Below, piece after piece: positions 44,331 through 54,610 of a DNA stretch of 64,000 bases. The position numbers were made by a program, and so were the translations under genes. The notes under the pieces were generated by a model. It was given only the letters and a program-made list of their open reading frames with translations, made no database searches and was not told the origin of the DNA. The stretch comes from Thermoguttaceae bacterium (GTDB taxonomy: Bacteria; Planctomycetota; Planctomycetia; Pirellulales; Thermoguttaceae): the NCBI GenBank assembly GCA_025060325.1, contig JANXBW010000005.1, positions 62,001-126,000 on the forward strand, read 5' to 3'. Positions within the stretch are counted from its first letter, which is position 1. The number at the start of each line of letters is the position of its first letter.

Positions 44331-45767
44331 TCACGAACTTTCCGGCCTAATCATCCGCCAGGGGTCAAGCGCTCGATCTAGCTCATCCTCCGGAAGAATT
44401 TTCTTTTCCCGAGACAACTCCCGAATGGTCAGTCCCCGAGCAAAAGCCTCCTGCGCCAATGCTGCCGCTTTTTCATAGCCGACCCACGGTGTCAATGCGG
44501 TGGCAAGGGCCAGGCTTTTCTCGACATTGGCTTGGCACACATCCTTATTGGCTGTCATCAATTCCAAGTACCTCTCACAGAACACACGCAGCCCATTTGC
44601 GAGCAGGCGAATATTCTCCAGGAGGCATGCGCCCATAACCGGCATAAGAACATTAAGTTGGAACTGACCACCGACTGCCCCGCAAAATGCCACCGTACTA
44701 TCGTTGCCGATTGCCCGGGCAGCAATCTGCATGAGGCTTTCGCACAATACGGGGTTTACCTTGCCCGGCATAATGGAACTACCTGGCTGCAGTTTTGGAA
44801 GGCTGATTTCATTAAATCCACATCGGGGGCCGGAACTTAACCAGCGAATGTTGTTAACAACATGGAAGACACTCACCGCCACTGCCCGCAGTTGCCCGCT
44901 GGCTTCCACTAAACCGTCCCGCTGGCTATTTGCCTCGAAGTGGTTAGCTGCCTCCACAAAGGGCAGTCCAGTCTTTTCAGCGATAAGTGCCGCCACGCGA
45001 CAACCGAACTCCGGGTGAGTGTTAATCCCCGTTCCCACGGCGGTCCCACCGATAGGTAATTCGCGCAAGGCCTCAACGGCCTTGCCAGCCCGAGCTGATG
45101 CCAACTCCATTGCCCGCGCCCATCCGGAGACCTCCTGCCCCAGGGTCATCGCCGTCGCATCATTTAGATGGGTCCGCCCGATTTTGATAATGTCCGACCA
45201 TTCCTGTGATCTGCGATACAGGATCTTGGCCGCCTTTTCCAGCACCGGGATTAAATCTCGCGAGATACTGATGGCCACCGCAATATGGAGGGCCGTCGGG
45301 AAAACATCATTGGAACTCTGACCCAAATTGACATGATCGTTTGGATGGATGGGCTTTTGCTCGGCGGCTAAATCGAACCCCAAAAGTTCGCTTGCCCGGT
45401 TGGCGATTACTTCGTTGGCATTCATGTTGGTGGAAGTCCCCGAGCCGGTCTGATAGATGTCAACGGGGAAGTGATCGTCCCATTTGCCCTCATAAACTTC
45501 CCATGCCGCTTGGCGAATAGCCTCGACCTCCCGGTCCGAAAGAGGCCGGACCTTAAGCTGGGCGAACCGTCCAAGTTGCAAATTGACAGAGGCCGCCGCC
45601 CACTTAATGAGCCCTAGGGCGTGGACGATCTCCGCGGGCATTGGCTGGCCAGAGAGCGGAAAATTAAGAACGGCTCGCTGTGTCTGGGCCCCGTAATACG
45701 CATGTGCCGGGACGGCCACCTCGCCCAATGAATCCCTTTCAATCCGATATCTAGACATGACTTCCAT
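44331..45767 (-). CDS. fumC: Class II fumarate hydratase
   Basis: A 478-residue enzyme of the fumarase/aspartase superfamily that interconverts fumarate and malate in the TCA cycle. FumC-type motifs: TGSGTSTNMNANEVIANRASELLG, KIGRTHLNDATAMTLGQEVSGWA, and signature GSSIMPGKVNPVLCE. Aspartase and argininosuccinate lyase are less likely from the GSGTSTNMN and RTHLNDATAMTLGQE strings, though they are not completely excluded. The ATG at 45767 is preferred since GAGG lies about 7 bases upstream and the conserved YRIERDSLGEV follows; the frame to 45911 lacks support. PurB in this window releases fumarate, but the two genes are not linked. Confidence 0.94.
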   Translation of the reverse strand: MEVMSRYRIERDSLGEVAVPAHAYYGAQTQRAVLNFPLSGQPMPAEIVHALGLIKWAAASVNLQLGRFAQLKVRPLSDREVEAIRQAAWEVYEGKWDDHFPVDIYQTGSGTSTNMNANEVIANRASELLGFDLAAEQKPIHPNDHVNLGQSSNDVFPTALHIAVAISISRDLIPVLEKAAKILYRRSQEWSDIIKIGRTHLNDATAMTLGQEVSGWARAMELASARAGKAVEALRELPIGGTAVGTGINTHPEFGCRVAALIAEKTGLPFVEAANHFEANSQRDGLVEASGQLRAVAVSVFHVVNNIRWLSSGPRCGFNEISLPKLQPGSSIMPGKVNPVLCESLMQIAARAIGNDSTVAFCGAVGGQFQLNVLMPVMGACLLENIRLLANGLRVFCERYLELMTANKDVCQANVEKSLALATALTPWVGYEKAAALAQEAFARGLTIRELSREKKILPEDELDRALDPWRMIRPESS

Positions 45768-46655
45768 CGGCAAACCTCGCAGGTCGAAAGTGAATTCCGA
45801 TTTCCGGGCGGATCGATTTCGGCCGCCACCTTGATGCCACGGAAATCTATGATTGCGAAAGCAAAGGCAAAAAAGGCAATTTGGGGGGGCTTTCTCCCTT
45901 CCCAATGGCAATCCTTCAAGCCTCTAGGCACCAAGCCAAAAGGCCAATTACCTCGCATTTAAACGCGCAAAGGGCGTGTGCTGCCGGGCGGCCCGGTGCC
46001 GGGATTCTGAAGGCTCCTCCAACCCTCAGGGCCGGGAAGCAGGCCGCCGGCCAATTCAAGTAGGCTGAATTATAAGCGGATTGACATATGCGACCGACCG
46101 CCGGGGTGACGCCGCAAACGCACTCTCCAGAGGTTGAACCGGCGGGTTCGGCGATCGGTTTCAGATCGCCTTTTGACCTTCCGAGACCAGATAACGGCGG
46201 TTTTGCAAATGGCAATCGCACAAGGCAGCGACAAGCCAAGTTGGCGAACATGCGGAGGTCGGGATTGGAGTTGCCACAGGCAATCAATCGAGCAACGAAG
46301 AATTGCGTTAAGGAGCTTCCCTTCAATTGGGCAAGAAAGCCTTTCAGTGTTCCGAGGGCGATTCCTAACCTGGGGCAATAGGCGCGCAATAAGGCGAGTT
46401 ACAATGCATATACCTTGAACGGAATATTTGTTGCCCGAGAGCTCGCAACCTGGCCGGGCACTATCGAAGTCTCGCCCCCTGAGCTTCGCCGGCCCCGGGT
46501 GATAGTCCTCGGCTGTGAGTTAGCTTTCCGGAAATTGCGGCGGGCTTTCCGTCGGATGTCCCTTTTGCCATTTGCGCGGGCGGGTTGCTCCGCCGAAGCC
46601 CCGCCGGTTTGAATCCCTGCGCTTATACGCAAAATTTAGAAAGGAAATAAAAGCG
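45768..46655. other. 0.9-kb divergent spacer fumC / hisS
   Basis: Several overlapping frames on both strands were rejected as chance. A GTTTGAATCC string at 46607-46616 recalls a tRNA T-loop but its flanks do not pair, so no tRNA is called. TTGACA at 46080-46085 has no clear -10 partner. Confidence 0.4.
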
Positions 46656-48011
46656 GTGACCGAAGGCCGAACGAGGATTGAACCTAGGGTACTCAAGGGT
46701 TTTCGCGATTACCTGCCGCCGGCGATGATGGTCCGTGAGCGGATCATGGAAACGGCTCGGCAGGTTTATCGCTCGTACGGATTTTCGCCTATTGACACGC
46801 CGGCACTCGAATACCTGGAAATCCTTGCTGGCAAAGGTGGGGAGGAAACAGACCGACAGCTCTACAAGTTTCAGGACCACGGCGGCCGATGGGTCGCTCT
46901 ACGATTTGATCTAACGGTCCCATTTGCGCGGTTTGCCGCCGAACATATTCATAAGCTTGGAACTCCCCTCAAGCGATACCAAATTGGCACTGTATGGCGC
47001 GGAGAAAACCCTCAGCGAGGCCGATATCGCGAATTTGTTCAGTGCGACTTCGATACGATCGGTACCAAGTCACTATCGGCCGACATTGAGACAGCTCTTG
47101 TCATCCACGATCTGGTGGCGGCCATTGGGTTCGAGGCGTTTACCGTTCGCCTCAACAGTCGTGAGGTCCTCTCGGGAATCCTGGAGACCTTGGGCCTCGA
47201 AGAAAAAGCGATCCCACTGCTTCGGGCGTTAGATAAGCTGCCCAAGGTCGGTCCTGAGCAAGTCCTCCACGAAATGGAGTCAGCTGGCGTCCCGGGTGTC
47301 CAAGCTCGGGAGCTTTTAGATAGGATCACTACTGCCGCAAGCCGCGAGGACAATCATGCGGTACTGCGGGCGCTTGATCAATCCGTGGCAGGAAGCACGA
47401 CCGGCCAAGCGGGCGTGGCAAAACTGCGGGAAATTTTGGCCGGGCTTGAAGCAGCGGGAATTCCCCGGGAGCGAGTTCGCCTCGATCCCACCATTGCTCG
47501 GGGACTCGATTATTACACAGGTACCGTGTACGAAACGTTTCTTGCCGCGGCAGTGGAAATTGGCAGCATTTGTTCCGGCGGGCGCTATGACAATCTGGCG
47601 GCCTTATACACGGACCAAGAGCTTCCCGGCGTCGGAGCATCCCTGGGCCTGGACCGCCTGGTGGCGGCCATGGAAAAGCTGGGGATGGTGTCCGAGCAAG
47701 TCACCCCGGCGGCTGTTTTCCTCGCGTATTTCGATCCTGGCCACTATCATCAGTATCTGCAAATTGCCCGAAAGCTCCGGCAGGCCGGCCTCACTGTGGA
47801 CCTCTACCCAGAACCAAAGAAAATTGGTCAACAACTTAAATATGCGGACCGAAGAGGCTTTCCCGTAGCGGTTATCGTGGGAAGCGACGAATTTGCTGCC
47901 GGTGTGGCCAAGATCAAAGACCTAGCCAAAGGCCAGGAAGAAGTGATTCCCCTTGACCCAGAATGCCGCCAACTTGCCGAAGCGATTGGGCGAATCCTGG
48001 CCCGTCGATAA
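46656..48011 (+). CDS. hisS: Histidyl-tRNA synthetase
   Basis: A 451-residue class II aminoacyl-tRNA synthetase that charges tRNA-His. It starts with GFRDYLPPAMMVRERIMETA (motif 1 region), then FRFDLTVPF-type ALRFDLTVPFARF and RYQIGTVWRGENPQRGRYREFVQCDFD (motif 2), the His-specific ARGLDYYTGTVYE, and GGRYDNLAALY / GASLGLDRL (motif 3). The C-terminal anticodon-binding domain (LTVDLYPEPKKIGQQLKYADRRG) is present. GTG 46656 is chosen because AAAGGAAA lies about 9 bases upstream and the protein begins just ahead of the conserved start; the frame extends 28 codons further up without support. No aspS, often a hisS neighbour, is adjacent. Confidence 0.95.
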   Translation: MTEGRTRIEPRVLKGFRDYLPPAMMVRERIMETARQVYRSYGFSPIDTPALEYLEILAGKGGEETDRQLYKFQDHGGRWVALRFDLTVPFARFAAEHIHKLGTPLKRYQIGTVWRGENPQRGRYREFVQCDFDTIGTKSLSADIETALVIHDLVAAIGFEAFTVRLNSREVLSGILETLGLEEKAIPLLRALDKLPKVGPEQVLHEMESAGVPGVQARELLDRITTAASREDNHAVLRALDQSVAGSTTGQAGVAKLREILAGLEAAGIPRERVRLDPTIARGLDYYTGTVYETFLAAAVEIGSICSGGRYDNLAALYTDQELPGVGASLGLDRLVAAMEKLGMVSEQVTPAAVFLAYFDPGHYHQYLQIARKLRQAGLTVDLYPEPKKIGQQLKYADRRGFPVAVIVGSDEFAAGVAKIKDLAKGQEEVIPLDPECRQLAEAIGRILARR

Positions 48012-48234
48012 TTGCCAAAAGAATGGTACAAGGAGAACACTTCTGGGGGAAATTAAGCTGAATTCGGGACCATCTTCCTAGCCGTACCGTTAGGCTGCTT
48101 CCCTAAGCACTCCGGGTGCATTAAGCGCTTTAGGCAACCAATTACGTCTGAAACTCTCCACTGCGCGCAGTTTGACGCTTAGCAGAGACCCTTGACCGCA
48201 ATCCTCAGTCTTGCAGGCCGGGGGAACGCCCGCC

Positions 48235-49740
48235 ATGCTGGGAGTTTTCCGCCCGCTACTACTTTTGCCCTTCGTGGCGCTCCAACTTGCCGCTGGGATA
48301 CTGCTGGCAAATGAGGAGCCTTCCGCCCCGGCGAATTGCCGGAGGCCCAATGTGGTGTTTATTATCACCGATGACCAGCGGTGGGACTTTCTCAGCTGTG
48401 CGGGGCATCCTTTCTTAAAGACGCCAAACATCGATCGGCTTGCTAGGGAAGGGGTGCGCTTCGTCAACGCTTTTGTGACCACCTCCCTTTGCTCCCCTAG
48501 CCGTGCGTCGTTCCTTTCCGGCCTCTACGCGCATACACATGGAGTGCTCAACAACTTTACCGACTATCCGCGGGATTTGCCTAGTTTTCCGCGGCGGCTT
48601 CAGCAGCTGGGATACCATACCGCTTACATCGGCAAATGGCATATGGGGGAGGAGGATGATTCGCCCCGGCCGGGATTTGACCACTGGGCTAGCCATCGTG
48701 GTCAGGGCGTTTATTTCGACAACGAATTTAACATCAACGGCCGGCGGGAAATTGTGCCGGGATATTACACACACGTGATTACGCAGATGGCTGAGGCGTG
48801 GCTCCGGCAAGCGCGGCGACCGTTTCTTCTTTGCCTCGGTCATAAGGCGCCTCACACGCCATTTACACCCGAGGAAAAGTACCGTCATGTCTTCGACCAC
48901 CTTCCCATCTATTACCCATGGAGCGCTTTTCACCTGGAAGGTAAACCCCAATGGGTGCGCGATCGGCTGGTCACATGGCACGGTATCTATGGCCCGCTGT
49001 TTGGATTTCGGGAGAGTTTTCCGGATACCTCGGCGGCCGGTATGGTCGACTTTGCCCGATTTGTCCGCGCCTATGCTGCTACGTTGCTATCGGTGGACGA
49101 CAGTGTGGGGACGATCTACGAGACCCTTCGCCAACTGGGCGAGCTTGATCATACGCTCATCATTTACACAAGTGACAATGGGATGCTTCTTGGTGAACAC
49201 GGCATGACAGATAAGCGAACCATGCATGAGCCGAGCATCCGCATCCCCCTGATTATGCGCTATCCGCCCCTCATTCGACCTGGAACGGTGGTCGAGGAAA
49301 TGGTCCTTAATATCGACATTGCCCCCACAATCCTCGAAATGTGTGGTGCTCCGCCCCTAGAAAAAGTCCATGGGCAATCAGTGGTGCCTCTCTTCCGTGG
49401 CGAAAAGGTGCCCTGGCGCGACGCTTGGTATTACGAATACAACTATGAGAAACAATTTCCGTATACACCGAATGTCCGCGGCATCCGCACCAAAAAATGG
49501 AAATACATACGCTACCCCCATGGGGATGGAGGGCCGGATCGGCATAAGGCGGAACTGTACGACCTGGAAAACGATCCCCAAGAGCTTGTCAACCTTGTTG
49601 ATGAACCCAAATGCCGGGACATCGTGGCCGAACTAGAGCGCCGACTGTACAAGTTACAAGCGGAGACTGGAGCACTACCGGATGTCATGCCGATTGACGA
49701 AGGAATCAAGACACAACTCCCGGAGGAAAAGATTCGTTGA
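48235..49740 (+). CDS. Secreted Cys-type sulfatase
   Basis: A 501-residue type I sulfatase of the alkaline phosphatase superfamily. A signal peptide (about 1-24, [17 protein letters not shown]) precedes the catalytic core: [13 protein letters not shown] (metal-binding Asp pair), CSPSR at 86-90 with Cys86 as the expected formylglycine, [21 protein letters not shown], and [12 protein letters not shown]. It hydrolyses sulfate esters, probably of a sulfated polysaccharide, outside the cytoplasm; the C-terminal [16 protein letters not shown] block is common in planctomycete sulfatases. Maturation needs a formylglycine-generating enzyme or anSME encoded elsewhere. ATG 48235 is preferred over TTG 48211 because of the GGGGGA site upstream and the signal peptide. 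Confidence 0.92.
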   Translation: MLGVFRPLLLLPFVALQLAAGILLANEEPSAPANCRRPNVVFIITDDQRWDFLSCAGHPFLKTPNIDRLAREGVRFVNAFVTTSLCSPSRASFLSGLYAHTHGVLNNFTDYPRDLPSFPRRLQQLGYHTAYIGKWHMGEEDDSPRPGFDHWASHRGQGVYFDNEFNINGRREIVPGYYTHVITQMAEAWLRQARRPFLLCLGHKAPHTPFTPEEKYRHVFDHLPIYYPWSAFHLEGKPQWVRDRLVTWHGIYGPLFGFRESFPDTSAAGMVDFARFVRAYAATLLSVDDSVGTIYETLRQLGELDHTLIIYTSDNGMLLGEHGMTDKRTMHEPSIRIPLIMRYPPLIRPGTVVEEMVLNIDIAPTILEMCGAPPLEKVHGQSVVPLFRGEKVPWRDAWYYEYNYEKQFPYTPNVRGIRTKKWKYIRYPHGDGGPDRHKAELYDLENDPQELVNLVDEPKCRDIVAELERRLYKLQAETGALPDVMPIDEGIKTQLPEEKIR

Positions 49741-50029
49741 GGGTCTTAGGCTATAGATGTTAAAGCGGGGAAAAGCCTAGCGGACACATGGGTGCCCGAG
49801 ACTCTTCCAAGTCCAGCTCCCGACTCATTAAGACCTTTATTCCTTCAGGGCCGGTTTGTGGCAGATCCTTCGGCGGCCGGCTGGGCGTCCTTACGAATGA
49901 AACTGCCGGACACCGGTGCTGCATCAAGAACGAGCTAGTGAAAGTCCGACACGCTACGATCTCAATAAGAAAAGTGTGGAAAAATTCGCAGACGAGTAGA
50001 GCCTACCCGGGCAAGTGTCTAACCAAGAC

Positions 50030-50431
50030 TTATCGCGGCCGACGAGGTTCGCGGACCATCACCGCTTGATGACGATCGCAATAGGCGGGGAGGAATCCAT
50101 CAAGCCCGTTTAAAGCAACCACTTGTCGATTGAACGGGCTAAGGCCACAAAGCCGAAGCAAACCTTCGCATTTTTGCACCCGGCGCGCAAGCTTTACTAG
50201 CTGTCCAAGCAGTCGGCTATCCAAGAGGCGGACCTCATCCAGCTCGATCGTCACGCGGAAGACCATGTGTTCCTGCATGAGCTCCCAGATGGCCTCCGCC
50301 AGATCTTCGGGCGGTTCTAATTCGTTGCCCGGTTTGATGCGGACAAACAGCCACCCGGGTCCGCGTTCAGCTGCGATTTCCCATCCCGAAGCTAGACCAA
50401 TCATGCCCGTAACCCTCTCGCTTCCCCCCAT
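50030..50431 (-). CDS. STAS-domain protein (anti-sigma antagonist-like)
   Basis: A 133-residue cytosolic protein with a STAS-type alpha/beta pattern: WLFVRIKPG, a helix (EDLAEAIWELM), VTIELDEVRLLDSRLLGQLVKLARRVQKCEGLLRLCGLSPF and a final strand. The LLDSRLLGQL stretch matches the place where anti-sigma factor antagonists have their phosphorylatable Ser (usually DSxGL), so Ser in DSR is the candidate site. It may regulate an anti-sigma factor/kinase in a partner-switch system, though no kinase is nearby. The ATG at 50431 has GGAGAG 4-5 bases upstream. The gene stands alone on the minus strand, opposite the sulfatase and ComM genes. Confidence 0.75.
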   Translation of the reverse strand: MGGSERVTGMIGLASGWEIAAERGPGWLFVRIKPGNELEPPEDLAEAIWELMQEHMVFRVTIELDEVRLLDSRLLGQLVKLARRVQKCEGLLRLCGLSPFNRQVVALNGLDGFLPAYCDRHQAVMVREPRRPR

Positions 50432-51057
50432 AGCTCTCCCCGGTATCCGACACCAGCCACGAGTTTAAAAGGACCAGCTCGACAAGCACCAATTCCCCGC
50501 CATTTTAGGCGCACCGGTTTCGAACGGGAAGGGGTTGTCATCTGTTTTCTGCGAAGTTTTCCAATTTCGAAGGCACTTTCTCCTTTACAAATCCACTAGC
50601 GGTTGTCATCGATTCGGCATGCAAGTTGCAACACGAAGATTGCGGTTTTTGACAGTCCGATCGTATTTGTCTTCCGACTTTATTTACATCGCGAGTTGTC
50701 AAAACTTCTCCGCCCACCATAAGAGTGTCCAAAAGCCCGGAAAGTCAGCCCGCCTTCGCCAGGGCGTTCCGTACAACTTGCTCAGATCCGCACCAGGTGT
50801 GGCTTGCCTTTTCGAAGCACCGAAATGGTAACACATCCAAAAAGTTCGCATCGGCCGGGGTGGGAGCGAGGTGAAGACTCGTGAGATAAACGTCCGGGGC
50901 TTCCCCGCGCCGTTTGCCTAGGAGCAGTCTGCCAAGAAGACTTCGCCCTACTTTGGCGGTGCTCCTCGACCCCATTTTGCCGGATGCTGTTCAACTTGAA
51001 TTAGTAAGCCGCGGCCGGCACAATACGCCCAGTCTCAAAAGTGGGAGTTTTCATGTC
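50432..51057. other. Spacer upstream of the YifB/ComM gene
   Basis: Frames here, including in-frame codons upstream of the ATG at 51058, lack support. No promoter pair or terminator stands out. Confidence 0.4.
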
Positions 51058-52596
51058 ATGCTTGCGAGGCTGAAAACCTTTTCTCTCCTTGGAATCGACG
51101 CCATTCCTGTGGATGTCGAAGTGGACATTTCCCCGGCGGAATCCCCAAAGACTATTCTAGTCGGCCTTCCTGAGGCAGCGGTCAAGGAAAGTACTCACCG
51201 CGTGGAAAGGGCGATTGTCAACTCTGGTTTTATCGCACCCAATTGTCGAGTGGTGATAAACCTTGCTCCGGCGGAGCTGCCAAAAAACGCGGCCTCTTTT
51301 GATTTACCGATCACAATTGGCCTACTGATGGCCAGCGGCCAGGTTGCCGGGGAGCGGGTAAATCAGTACGCCGTGGTGGGAGAATTGGCCCTCGACGGTT
51401 CTACCCGACCCACGCGAGGCGTCCTTTCCATGGCCTTGGCGGCCGCCCGTAGTCAAAATCTCCGTGGGCTTGTCGTCCCGGCGGAAAATGCCGCAGAAGG
51501 AGCCGTTGTCGAAGGCGTGGAAGTCATCCCCGTCACCAGTTTGGCTCAGGCTGTGGGGTTCCTCACAGGGCAATTAGAGATCGAGCCAGCCCCCAATCGT
51601 GCCTACGAACTTTTTAGTCAACACCAGACTTATGATGTGGATTTTTCGGACGTACGTGGGCAAGAAATGGCCAAGCGGGCACTTTTGGTGGCGGCCGCCG
51701 GGGGACACAACGTCCTGATGCTCGGGCCGCCAGGCTCCGGCAAGACGATGCTGGCCAAGCGTTTGCCCACTATCCTCCCTCCTCTCACGCTGGAGGAGGC
51801 CCTGGAGACCACACGGATTTACAGCGCTTGTGGACGCCTTGAGGCTGGGCGAGCGCTGATTGTGACTCGGCCCTTTCGAGCACCTCATCACACAATTAGT
51901 GACGCTGGTTTGGTGGGCGGCGGATCGATCCCTATGCCGGGGGAAATCAGCTTGGCCCACAACGGTGTCTTGTTCCTGGACGAGCTTCCGGAGTTTAACC
52001 GCCGCACCTTAGAGGTACTCCGCCAGCCGTTGGAAGATCGTGTCGTCACCATCGCCAGGGCGCAGCACTCAACCACTTTTCCGGCGAACTTTATGCTCGT
52101 TGCCGCGATGAACCCTTGCCCTTGCGGCTACCGGAACGACCCCCGTCGAAGTTGCCACTGCACAGTTCCGCAGATTGAGCGGTATGTGGGCAAAATTTCC
52201 GGCCCGCTTTTAGACCGAATCGACATTCATATCGAAGTGCCCGCCGTGCCATTTCGAGACCTCCTGCAGAGCCGGCCGGCCACACCCAGCGAAGCATTCC
52301 GCCAGATGGTCGCCGCGGCGCGAGAAATCCAGCGGGAGCGATTCCGCGGCTCGTCTACAAGATACAACGCGGACATGTCTTCCCGGCAAATCCGTCGGTT
52401 CTGCGCCTTGGACAGCCAGTGTCAAGAGCTGCTGCGGAAAGCCATGACCGAGATGGGGCTTTCTGCGCGGGCTCATGACAAAATCCTTCGTGTGGCGCGG
52501 ACGATCGCCGACTTGGATGGCAGTCCCGAAATCCGAATCAACCATCTAAGCGAAGCCGTCAACTATCGCATGCTCGATCGGCAGTTCTGGCAATAA
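51058..52596 (+). CDS. YifB/ComM family Mg-chelatase-like AAA+ ATPase
   Basis: A 512-residue protein with the N-terminal YifB domain (LARLKTFSLLGIDAIPVDVEVDISP, GLPEAAVKES, VVINLAPAELPKNAASFDLPI), then the Mg-chelatase AAA+ core: Walker A GPPGSGKT at 223-230, sensor FRAPHHTISDAGLVGGG, Walker B GVLFLDELPEF, arginine-bearing LRQPLEDR, the CPCG....CHC zinc site and the C-terminal helical domain. ComM-type proteins are helicases that promote branch migration of incoming DNA in natural transformation; YifB is a family-wide name. ATG 51058 is chosen over 50914 because GGGAG lies 11 bases upstream and the domain starts there. No other competence gene is adjacent. Confidence 0.94.
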   Translation: MLARLKTFSLLGIDAIPVDVEVDISPAESPKTILVGLPEAAVKESTHRVERAIVNSGFIAPNCRVVINLAPAELPKNAASFDLPITIGLLMASGQVAGERVNQYAVVGELALDGSTRPTRGVLSMALAAARSQNLRGLVVPAENAAEGAVVEGVEVIPVTSLAQAVGFLTGQLEIEPAPNRAYELFSQHQTYDVDFSDVRGQEMAKRALLVAAAGGHNVLMLGPPGSGKTMLAKRLPTILPPLTLEEALETTRIYSACGRLEAGRALIVTRPFRAPHHTISDAGLVGGGSIPMPGEISLAHNGVLFLDELPEFNRRTLEVLRQPLEDRVVTIARAQHSTTFPANFMLVAAMNPCPCGYRNDPRRSCHCTVPQIERYVGKISGPLLDRIDIHIEVPAVPFRDLLQSRPATPSEAFRQMVAAAREIQRERFRGSSTRYNADMSSRQIRRFCALDSQCQELLRKAMTEMGLSARAHDKILRVARTIADLDGSPEIRINHLSEAVNYRMLDRQFWQ

Positions 52597-52730
52597 GGGG
52601 CGATGGTTGCCCAACCGTGGTAGGAAGGACTTCCGCAATCCCACCCCTGGAGTCGCCTCAGACTAACAGCGATTGGGTAAGGATTGGATGGGATTTATCC
52701 ACCAATCTTCTACGAAGGAAGTTCGTTGAC

Positions 52731-52776
52731 AAAATTCGCCAGCAGCGGCAGTCTTACGGGCCTTAGCTGCTTGCGG
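52731..52776 (-). terminator. Terminator after the pterin dehydratase gene
   Basis: On the minus strand, arms AGCAGC/GCTGCT plus an outer CGC/GCG pair (one bulge each side) flank a 19-base loop and are followed by AATTTTG. It lies 20 bases beyond the stop codon of the dehydratase gene. Confidence 0.5.
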
Positions 52777-52795
52777 GACACTTAGCGAAAACCGA

Positions 52796-53092
52796 TTAGC
52801 CCGAACGCAATAGTTGGTCAATTCTTTCGGCCAGTTCGAAATCTCGTGATGTTAGCCCACCTACGGAGTGAGTCCACACCTCAATGCGAACGTGTCGGAA
52901 TCTCTCCAAATGAAAATCTGGGTGGTGATCGAGCTCTTCAGCAACGGCAGAAAGCCGCTGCAGGAGCTCGACTCCGGCCACGAAGTCAGCAACCCGCAGC
53001 GGCTTAACTAACCGGGTGCCGTCGTCATTTAACTGCCAACCCTCCAGGCGCGCCAGGCGGGCCTTAATTTCCTCCGGCGAAAGCTTGGTCAC
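52796..53092 (-). CDS. phhB: 4a-hydroxytetrahydrobiopterin dehydratase
   Basis: A 98-residue pterin-4a-carbinolamine dehydratase (PCD/DCoH family). The signature ELDHHPDFHLE...VRIEVWTHSVGGLTSRDFELAERID gives the active-site His-His pair and the terminal motif. Classical role is regeneration of the pterin cofactor of aromatic amino acid hydroxylases; many bacteria use related proteins in molybdopterin or folate-linked pterin metabolism, and the window gives no further clue. GTG 53092 is preferred: AAAGGAG lies about 8 bases upstream. It is 125 bp downstream of the carbonic anhydrase gene on the same strand, and the two may share a transcript. Confidence 0.93.
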   Translation of the reverse strand: MTKLSPEEIKARLARLEGWQLNDDGTRLVKPLRVADFVAGVELLQRLSAVAEELDHHPDFHLERFRHVRIEVWTHSVGGLTSRDFELAERIDQLLRSG

Positions 53093-53217
53093 CCCTTTAC
53101 TCCTTTCCGAACGCCCCCAACGATTGACCCCGCTTACGAAGCCCCATTTCAATCGGCCCCTTTTTCGCGCTTGGAGACCATCAACGGGCTGGCAAGTCGA
53201 AGCGGCCCCTTTGTCAA

Positions 53218-53811
53218 CTAGCCCCGTGCGCCCATCTGTTTGGCCGTGTTGACCTTTTCCGACAAACGGACACCTGGCCGCCGGAGGGACATCGACTCGA
53301 CCTCCCAGATGTAGCCGTGGATCTCCACATCGCGGGGGATCAGCGGACAGCTCCGCAATAGTTCAATCTGCCGCAAACAGATTTCGTCAACATCGGTAAA
53401 GGTACGGATCCATTTCGGGAAGGTCCCCCCGGGCAATTTCAGTTCAGGCAGTGCCGGGTCAATTGTAACATTGTCAGGATCGATTCCCTTTTCCCTTAAG
53501 GCCGCAGTAAGGTACTCCCCGGATGCCAGCATCATGCCACATTCGGTGTGGTTGACGATGATAATTTCCTTGGTCCCGAAGAAGTTTGTGGTGAGCATAG
53601 CCGAGCGGATGACGTCATCGGTCACAAGGCCGCCGGCATTGCGAAACACGTGGGCATCCCCGTCGCGGATACCCAATGCCTGATTGACCGGTAGGCGCTC
53701 GTCCATGCATGCCAAGACGAAAAGCCGCCGGTTATTGGGAATGCCCCGCTGGCGCCGCAAAACCCAAGCTTCCCTTTCGGCAATCTCCAGGTCGATTTGC
53801 TGGAACAACAT
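53218..53811 (-). CDS. Beta-class carbonic anhydrase
   Basis: A 197-residue beta-carbonic anhydrase, interconverting CO2 and bicarbonate with an active-site zinc. The zinc ligands are visible as Cys in VLACMDERLP and the His-x-x-Cys of NHTECGM; DAHVFRNAGG follows the first. The Asp/Arg pair in CMDER is the conserved catalytic dyad. No signal peptide, so it is cytosolic. ATG 53811 is chosen because AAAGGAGGT lies 8 bases upstream; the frame runs a further 14 codons up. A good promoter lies upstream at 53942-53969. The pterin dehydratase gene follows in the same direction. Confidence 0.93.
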   Translation of the reverse strand: MLFQQIDLEIAEREAWVLRRQRGIPNNRRLFVLACMDERLPVNQALGIRDGDAHVFRNAGGLVTDDVIRSAMLTTNFFGTKEIIIVNHTECGMMLASGEYLTAALREKGIDPDNVTIDPALPELKLPGGTFPKWIRTFTDVDEICLRQIELLRSCPLIPRDVEIHGYIWEVESMSLRRPGVRLSEKVNTAKQMGARG

Positions 53812-54610
53812 CTTGTGAAGACCTCCTTTCGCTAGTGATAGGACATACCTCAACCGCGCATCCGAACCACACTTCGCCGAAGGACCGGTCCTGGGCTAGC
53901 CATATCTCATTAAATAGATCAACTAAGTAACATACGCTGCCATTTTACATCGGCGCCAGAGCGTGTCAATAGTGAATCAAAATTTGGTCGATCAAGTTAA
54001 TAGTGTTTCCGAGGAGATTCGGCGCGGGCGAACCAGATTCTCAAGAGGTTGAAGGCACGAGGCTAACCAGCGCGTGCGCTAACCTCAGAGAGGGCCAGCC
54101 CTCGACCGTGGGTCCACCTTGCCGAAGACACCCAGCTAACAGGCTGGATCAGGAGGGCTTCAGGCTCGATGCGATCCCAGTTGGGCTCCGCGCCAACTTC
54201 CCCCGAGCACCTACCGATTGGCCGAGCGGGCCGGGAATAACTACTTTCCGAGTAGCAGTGGGCTGACGCTTCCCGCCTTTGGCACGCAGGCCCAGTTCAA
54301 CCAGCAACGTCCGGCGTTGGTTGAGCTTTATGAAAGCCCGGCGCCCCGGGCTAGAGTGCTACTCTTCTCTCCGTGGACGAGCTCAAATATCGTTCCGGAC
54401 GCCGTAGATCTTAGTCCCTGGTAGGCACCCAGGGATGGAAGCAGGGATAGAAGCTTTAATTAGGGCCCTGCCGCCCCTTGGAAGCCGTCCCGCTCGTTCT
54501 ATCAGGGTAAGTGTTCCAACCGTTAAAAAGCGCCGCACACTGCTCGAACGTGCAACACAAAAAGCGGAAAGGGGAGCTCAGGCAGGAAACGCGGTTGCTT
54601 GGAAGATAAG
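53812..54610. other. Spacer with promoter upstream of carbonic anhydrase
   Basis: Holds the carbonic anhydrase promoter near its left end and an AT-rich stretch around 53930-54010. The remainder shows no convincing gene on either strand. Confidence 0.5.
53942..53969 (-). promoter_or_regulatory. Sigma-70-type promoter for the carbonic anhydrase gene
   Basis: On the minus strand TTGACA (perfect -35) and TAAAAT (5 of 6 of -10) are separated by 16 bases. This gives a leader of roughly 125 bases ahead of the ATG at 53811. Confidence 0.6.

Noticed and set aside
45916-46389. 157-codon minus-strand frame in the fumC/hisS spacer
   Set aside because: Several mutually overlapping frames on both strands with no domain; treated as chance.
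46600-46625. tRNA T-loop-like GTTTGAATCC
   Set aside because: Flanking bases do not form a 5-bp T-stem and no acceptor or anticodon arm could be built.
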